Assembly (NCBI GenBank): GCA_964581905.1
Contig: CAZOQJ010000141.1
Span: forward strand, 1 to 5,977
Direction: 5' to 3'
Source: CAZBWE01 sp964581905
GTDB taxonomy: Bacteria; Planctomycetota; Phycisphaerae; Sedimentisphaerales; Anaerobacaceae
DNA: 5,977 nucleotides
This document shows positions 4,221 through 5,977 of this stretch, in pieces. Both the position numbers and the translations under genes were made by a program. Under the pieces are notes generated by a model. That model was not told the origin of the DNA. It saw only the letters and a program-made list of their open reading frames with translations, and did no database searches. Position 1 is the stretch's first letter. The number at the start of each line of letters is the position of its first letter.

Positions 4221-4242
4221 GTCCCTTAGGGACGAAGGCGGA
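4221..4242. repeat. GTCCC-TTA-GGGAC hairpin with GAAGGCGGA tail
   Basis: GTCCC (4221-4225) pairs with GGGAC (4229-4233) and is followed by GAAGGCGGAT. The 'GGACGAAGGCGGA' phrase is a common dispersed intergenic repeat and shares its GAAGGCGGA end with the 36-bp repeats at 4701 and 5027. No gene is associated. Confidence 0.55.
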
Positions 4243-4255
4243 TAGAACTCAAAAC

Positions 4256-4363
4256 TCAGTCAGCTTATAAAGAAGGGGCGACAAGCCCATGTGGACGAAG
4301 GCAACATTTTACGACAAAGCTGGCTTTGGGAGTAGAATTTGCCAAGAACACCAAGCTGACTGA
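4256..4363. mobile_element. 108-bp element with 11-bp perfect inverted ends (MITE-like or long hairpin)
   Basis: TCAGTCAGCTT (4256-4266) is the exact inverse complement of AAGCTGACTGA (4353-4363). Inner AAGCC (4283-4287) could pair with GGCTT (4322-4326). The plus strand inside carries a short open stretch from ATG 4289 (MWTKATFYDKAGFGSRICQE then HQAD, TGA at 4361-4363), whose stop lies within the right arm. I see no clear target-site duplication (left flank CAAAACTC, right flank ATTTCTCT) and no transposase. It could be a miniature inverted-repeat element, a structured RNA or a fragment of coding sequence with chance arms. Confidence 0.4.
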
Positions 4364-4364
4364 A

Positions 4365-4459
4365 TTTCTCTGTGTCCTCGGTGAACTCTGTGGCTAATAA
4401 TCAGTGTCAATCTGTGTTAATCCGTGTCTAATTTCTTCGTGTCTTGGTGCCGTCGTGGC
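4365..4459. repeat. 'CTCTGTGG' family repeat, copy 2, with GTGT-rich extension
   Basis: TTTCTCTGTGTCCTCGGTGA then ACTCTGTGGCTA (4365-4396), followed by CAATCTGTGTTAATCCGTGT (4407-4426) and TTCTTCGTGTCTTGGTGCC (4433-4451). These strings are typical of a widespread spacer repeat family and recur in part at 3378-3405 and 4802-4853. It ends just before the A-rich lead-in to the promoter at 4490. Confidence 0.65.
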
Positions 4460-4489
4460 AAAAAAAATCAAAAAAACCGCATTTTTAGC

Positions 4490-4517
4490 TTGAAAACCAG
4501 CCCCTTTCTGTTATAAT
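4490..4517 (+). promoter_or_regulatory. Sigma70 promoter with perfect -10 (TATAAT)
   Basis: TTGAAA (4490-4495), 16-base spacer, TATAAT (4512-4517). Transcription would start near 4524 and produce the structured leader and small ORF downstream. It is one of the best -10 boxes in the window even though no recognisable gene follows. Confidence 0.6.
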
Positions 4518-4523
4518 TCCGTA

Positions 4524-4601
4524 GGTCTCGCCACCAATGGCGGACATGAAGGCCTCGCTGAAGGCGGGCAGCTTGGGGAAAGACATCCCAGGAGAGAGAA
4601 C
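4524..4601 (+). promoter_or_regulatory. Structured 5' leader; last hairpin covers the Shine-Dalgarno
   Basis: Three consecutive hairpins: CGCCA-CCAA-TGGCG (4529-4542), GCCT-CGCTGA-AGGC (4552-4565, weak) and CTTGGG-N9-CCCAGG (4572-4592, one G-U pair). The 3' arm of the third contains the AGG of the AGGAG Shine-Dalgarno (4590-4594), which lies 7 bases from ATG 4602. The arrangement suits translational control by leader folding. It matches no riboswitch class that I know. It may also be the leader of a gene whose body has been lost. Confidence 0.4.
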
Positions 4602-4697
4602 ATGAATAATAAACCAATACGCACAACGCGATACGCACAACGCACTACGAGAACATTGCGGAGACCTGCTAACCATGAAACAATCGATGAACTATGA
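4602..4697 (+). CDS. Small basic ORF, 31 residues, unknown
   Basis: MNNKPIRTTRYAQRTTRT, then LRRPANHETIDEL and TGA. It has a good expression context: TATAAT promoter, structured leader and AGGAG 7 bases before the ATG. It is strongly basic (six Arg and one Lys in the first 22 residues) and has no hydrophobic segment. Against a real gene: the codons for RTTRYAQRTT come from a direct repeat (ATACGCACAACGC at 4618-4630 and 4632-4644), and a palindromic repeat starts four bases after the stop. It could be a true small protein, a leader peptide, or a truncated start whose original reading frame was replaced by repeat DNA. I do not recognise it. Confidence 0.3.
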   Translation: MNNKPIRTTRYAQRTTRTLRRPANHETIDEL

Positions 4698-4700
4698 ACA

Positions 4701-4736
4701 ACGCTTGTCCGCCGAAGCCTCGGCGAAGGCGGAAAC
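4701..4736. repeat. 36-bp palindromic repeat, copy 1
   Basis: ACGCTTGTCCGCCGAAGCC...GGCGAAGGCGGAAAC, with TCCGCC pairing with GGCGGA and GCC with GGC. It is identical to 5027-5062 except at one base (C4721 versus T5047). It belongs to a dispersed hairpin family; a diverged relative is at 466-487. Confidence 0.85.
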
Positions 4737-4801
4737 TATGAACATGGAATATTAAGAATTAGCCAATGAAAACTAATCACAAACCACGATTCACTACCCA
4801 C

Positions 4802-4853
4802 TATGCTTCTTTGTGCCTTTGTGGCTAACTATCTCTGTGCTCTCTGTGAACTC
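4802..4853. repeat. 'CTCTGTGG' family repeat, copy 3
   Basis: ATGCTTCTTTGTGCCTTTGT, then GGCTAACTATCTCTGTGCTC and TCTGTGAACTCTGTGGCT. The TGAACTCTGTGGCTA segment is shared exactly with 4382-4396. The minus-strand ORF across it (reading ATEFTESTEIVSHKGTKKHS) is a by-product of the repeat. Confidence 0.7.
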
Positions 4854-4871
4854 TGTGGCTATAAACTTTTT

Positions 4872-5026
4872 ATGCAAAACAAACCCAATTTTCTCAAAAA
4901 TCGGGCGATTGTAAGCTATTGTAAAACAGAGGATTATGAAAATGAACATCGATTTTTGGCCTAATTTTCCCAAAGCCAATTTCCAAAGCGGAAAAATGAA
5001 CACAAGTCCTTTTAATACAATGAGCT
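4872..5026 (+). repeat. Decayed 'MQNKPNF' type repeat-derived ORF
   Basis: ATG at 4872 opens MQNKPNFLKNRAIVSYCKTE then DYENEHRFLA and stops at 4962-4964. The frame continues past the stop as FSQSQFPKRKNEHKSF, which repeats the K/N/Q/P/F theme. I recall similar short ORFs recurring in spacers of Phycisphaerae environmental genomes, which suggests a dispersed element rather than a gene. There is no Shine-Dalgarno before the ATG. The intervening 4737-4801 shows only AT-rich spacer. Confidence 0.45.
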
Positions 5027-5062
5027 ACGCTTGTCCGCCGAAGCCTTGGCGAAGGCGGAAAC
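5027..5062. repeat. 36-bp palindromic repeat, copy 2
   Basis: This copy matches 4701-4736 at 35 of 36 positions; the difference is in the loop (TT instead of TC), so the stem is preserved. It lies at the junction between the MQNKPNF element and the A/C-rich tract. Confidence 0.85.
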
Positions 5063-5152
5063 AAACCCAAAACAAAGCCAATTCAAACCCAATTCAAACC
5101 CAAACAAAGCCAAACAAACCCAATACAAAGCCAAACAAACCCAAACGAATCC
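5059..5152. repeat. A/C-rich tandem low-complexity tract (AAACCCAA / ACAAAGCCAA)
   Basis: Alternating CAAACCCAA and ACAAAGCCAA units make this strand almost free of T, with G nearly confined to the AAAGCC units. Read in the frame of the preceding element it gives Q/T/N/K/P text (KQTQYKAKQTQTNPF). It ends in a T8 run (5154-5161) just upstream of the accA promoter. The strand asymmetry suggests slipped replication rather than coding selection. Confidence 0.75.
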
Positions 5153-5163
5153 ATTTTTTTTCT

Positions 5164-5192
5164 TTGACTTATAGTATTAATAATGTTATCAT
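5164..5192 (+). promoter_or_regulatory. Near-consensus sigma70 promoter of accA
   Basis: TTGACT (5164-5169), exact 17-base spacer, TATCAT (5187-5192); five of six bases match in each box. Transcription would start near 5199, leaving a leader of about 80 bases. The -35 sequence and spacing are the same as in the proximal promoter of the 2129-2944 gene. Confidence 0.7.
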
Positions 5193-5249
5193 TTTATCTT
5201 TAGTTGAGAGAATAGAGCACAATATAGCGTTTAGTGAACAGATATTCAG

Positions 5250-5268
5250 CCCCGCTTTTTACGCGGGG
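5250..5268 (+). promoter_or_regulatory. CCCCGC-GCGGGG hairpin in the accA leader
   Basis: CCCCGC (5250-5255) pairs with GCGGGG (5263-5268) around TTTTTAC. The 3' arm includes GGGG, part of the only Shine-Dalgarno-like run (GGGGA, 5265-5269), about 11 bases before ATG 5281. There is no T-run after the stem, so it is not a terminator. It may gate ribosome access to accA, or be a dispersed hairpin that landed in the leader. Confidence 0.5.
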
Positions 5269-5280
5269 ATTTGTCTAATA

Positions 5281-5977
5281 ATGGATATGCAGTCTAATAA
5301 TAATATCAGTGCCGCAGACCACCTTGACTTTGAGGAGAAAGTCTCCGACCTTGACCGCCAGATGAACGAGTTAAGAAAACTCAGCTCGGCCAAGGGTATC
5401 GACTATTCTGCTGAGATTCGTCGGCTTCAGCGTGAGCAGGTCGCTGAGCTGAAACGAATCTATTCAAACCTTACCGCCTGGCAGACCGTTCAGGTAGCGC
5501 GTCATCCCAAGCGTCCCTTGCTTAATGATTATCTTAACCTGATGGTAAAGGATTTTCGCGAATTGCACGGCGACAGATGTTTCGGCGACGACCGCGCAAT
5601 CGTAGCCGGATTTGGGCATATCGGCAGGGAGAAAGTATTGATTATTGGTCAAAACAAGGGAAGAAGCACAAAGGAGAAAATTGCCTGCAATTTCGGATGC
5701 GCCAATCCTGAAGGTTATCGCAAGGCACTGCTAAAGATGAAATTCGCTGAGAAGTTTGGGATTCCCATTGTTACCCTCATTGATACACCGGGTGCTTATC
5801 CGGGCATTGGTGCTGAAGAGCGAGGCCAGGCACAGGCGATAGCCGTTAATCTTGCGGAGATGTCGCGTTTGCGGGTCCCGATAATTTGCATCTGTATTGG
5901 CGAAGGTGGCTCAGGCGGAGCGCTGGCAATAGCTGTTGGTGATAGACTGGCGATGCTTGAATTTGCATATTATTCGG
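5281..5977 (+). CDS. accA: Acetyl-CoA carboxylase carboxyltransferase subunit alpha, C-terminus cut by window edge
   Basis: With AccD, AccA transfers the carboxyl group from carboxybiotin on AccB to acetyl-CoA, making malonyl-CoA for fatty acid synthesis in the cytoplasm. 232 residues are visible of a protein usually near 320. It aligns throughout with E. coli AccA: LDFEEKVSDLDRQ (15-27), helical N-terminal part, AWQTVQVARHPKRP (66-79), ELHGDR..GDDRAIV (94-108), IGQNKGRSTKEKI (122-134), NFG..NPEGYRKAL (138-150), TLIDTPGAYPGIGAEERGQ (165-183) and IGEGGSGGALAIAVGDR (206-222), the last two forming the glycine-rich carboxyltransferase active site. ATG 5281 is used; ATG 5287, two codons later, is equally possible, and no start codon occurs upstream in frame after the promoter. 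The ribosome site is weak and overlaps a hairpin. No partner acc gene is adjacent upstream, so it seems to start its own transcript. Confidence 0.97.
   Translation, partial: MDMQSNNNISAADHLDFEEKVSDLDRQMNELRKLSSAKGIDYSAEIRRLQREQVAELKRIYSNLTAWQTVQVARHPKRPLLNDYLNLMVKDFRELHGDRCFGDDRAIVAGFGHIGREKVLIIGQNKGRSTKEKIACNFGCANPEGYRKALLKMKFAEKFGIPIVTLIDTPGAYPGIGAEERGQAQAIAVNLAEMSRLRVPIICICIGEGGSGGALAIAVGDRLAMLEFAYYS

Noticed and set aside
4524..4601. Known riboswitch, SRP RNA or tmRNA
   Set aside because: I compared it from memory with common classes (c-di-GMP, fluoride, ZTP, SRP, tmRNA) and found none of their conserved core sequences.
4485..4676. 63-residue minus-strand ORF containing SPGMSFPKLPAFSEAF with GC-rich third positions
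   Set aside because: It crosses the TATAAT promoter and Shine-Dalgarno of the plus strand and begins in a direct repeat. The codon pattern is curious but there is no ribosome site or family match I can name.
4794..5003. 69-residue minus-strand ORF ending ATEFTESTEIVSHKGTKKHS
   Set aside because: The C-terminal text is the translation of the CTCTGTGG spacer repeat, and the N-terminal part is antisense to the MQNKPNF element.
5464..5652. 62-residue minus-strand ORF
   Set aside because: It lies wholly antisense to accA.

Overview
The window looks like gene-poor, debris-rich chromosome from an uncultured Planctomycetota bacterium, most likely class Phycisphaerae. This is inferred from three things: a PEP-CTERM sorting tail (PEPASLIILGFGML..HKRRR), a dockerin-like cysteine segment of planctomycete type (CWGSDWPRQCHGDADN), and a one-gene type IV pilin-like prepilin. 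Long spacers are filled with short repeat families of the kind seen in environmental genomes of this group. Only three coding regions are firmly supported as live genes: a prepilin-like gene (1449-1847, +), a membrane-anchored ectodomain gene (2129-2944, -) and accA (5281 to the right edge, +). A fourth, the N-terminus of a DUF362-type protein (left edge to 251, -), is recognisable but appears frameshifted.

Layout. 1-251: DUF362 N-terminus on the minus strand, with a T6 run where one extra base breaks the frame. 252-900: palindromic repeats, two 8-bp tandem arrays, a Trp-rich C-terminal gene remnant (635-718, -) and a strong terminator-like hairpin (826-882). 900-1448: remnants of two response-regulator receiver domains on the plus strand. 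The second is fused in frame to the prepilin gene, but a near-consensus promoter lies inside the fusion, so the prepilin is probably transcribed alone with almost no leader. 1848-2128: spacer with two hairpins. 2129-3206: the minus-strand ectodomain/three-TM gene, with two sigma70-type promoters of matching geometry and two Shine-Dalgarno/start pairs. 3428-4013: pieces of a decayed paralogue, namely a PEP-CTERM tail, a dockerin-like piece and a 154-bp copy (149/154 identical) of the N-terminal part of the 2129-2944 gene. 4014-5160: repeats, a 108-bp element bounded by 11-bp inverted repeats, a promoter with a structured leader feeding a 31-residue ORF, a 36-bp palindromic repeat in two copies, and A/C-rich low-complexity DNA. 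5164-5977: accA with a near-consensus promoter and an 80-nt leader that ends in a GC hairpin over the likely ribosome-binding site.

How it fits together. accA is housekeeping (malonyl-CoA for fatty acid synthesis) and looks independently transcribed. The accessory part is best read as a turnover zone for surface and signalling genes: receiver domains, prepilin, PEP-CTERM and dockerin modules have been duplicated, truncated and re-joined. The clearest product of this is the 2129-2944 gene, where an ectodomain seemingly shared with a PEP-CTERM protein continues into three membrane helices exactly where the paralogue continues into PEP-CTERM. I found no tRNA, rRNA, CRISPR array, transposase or defence gene.
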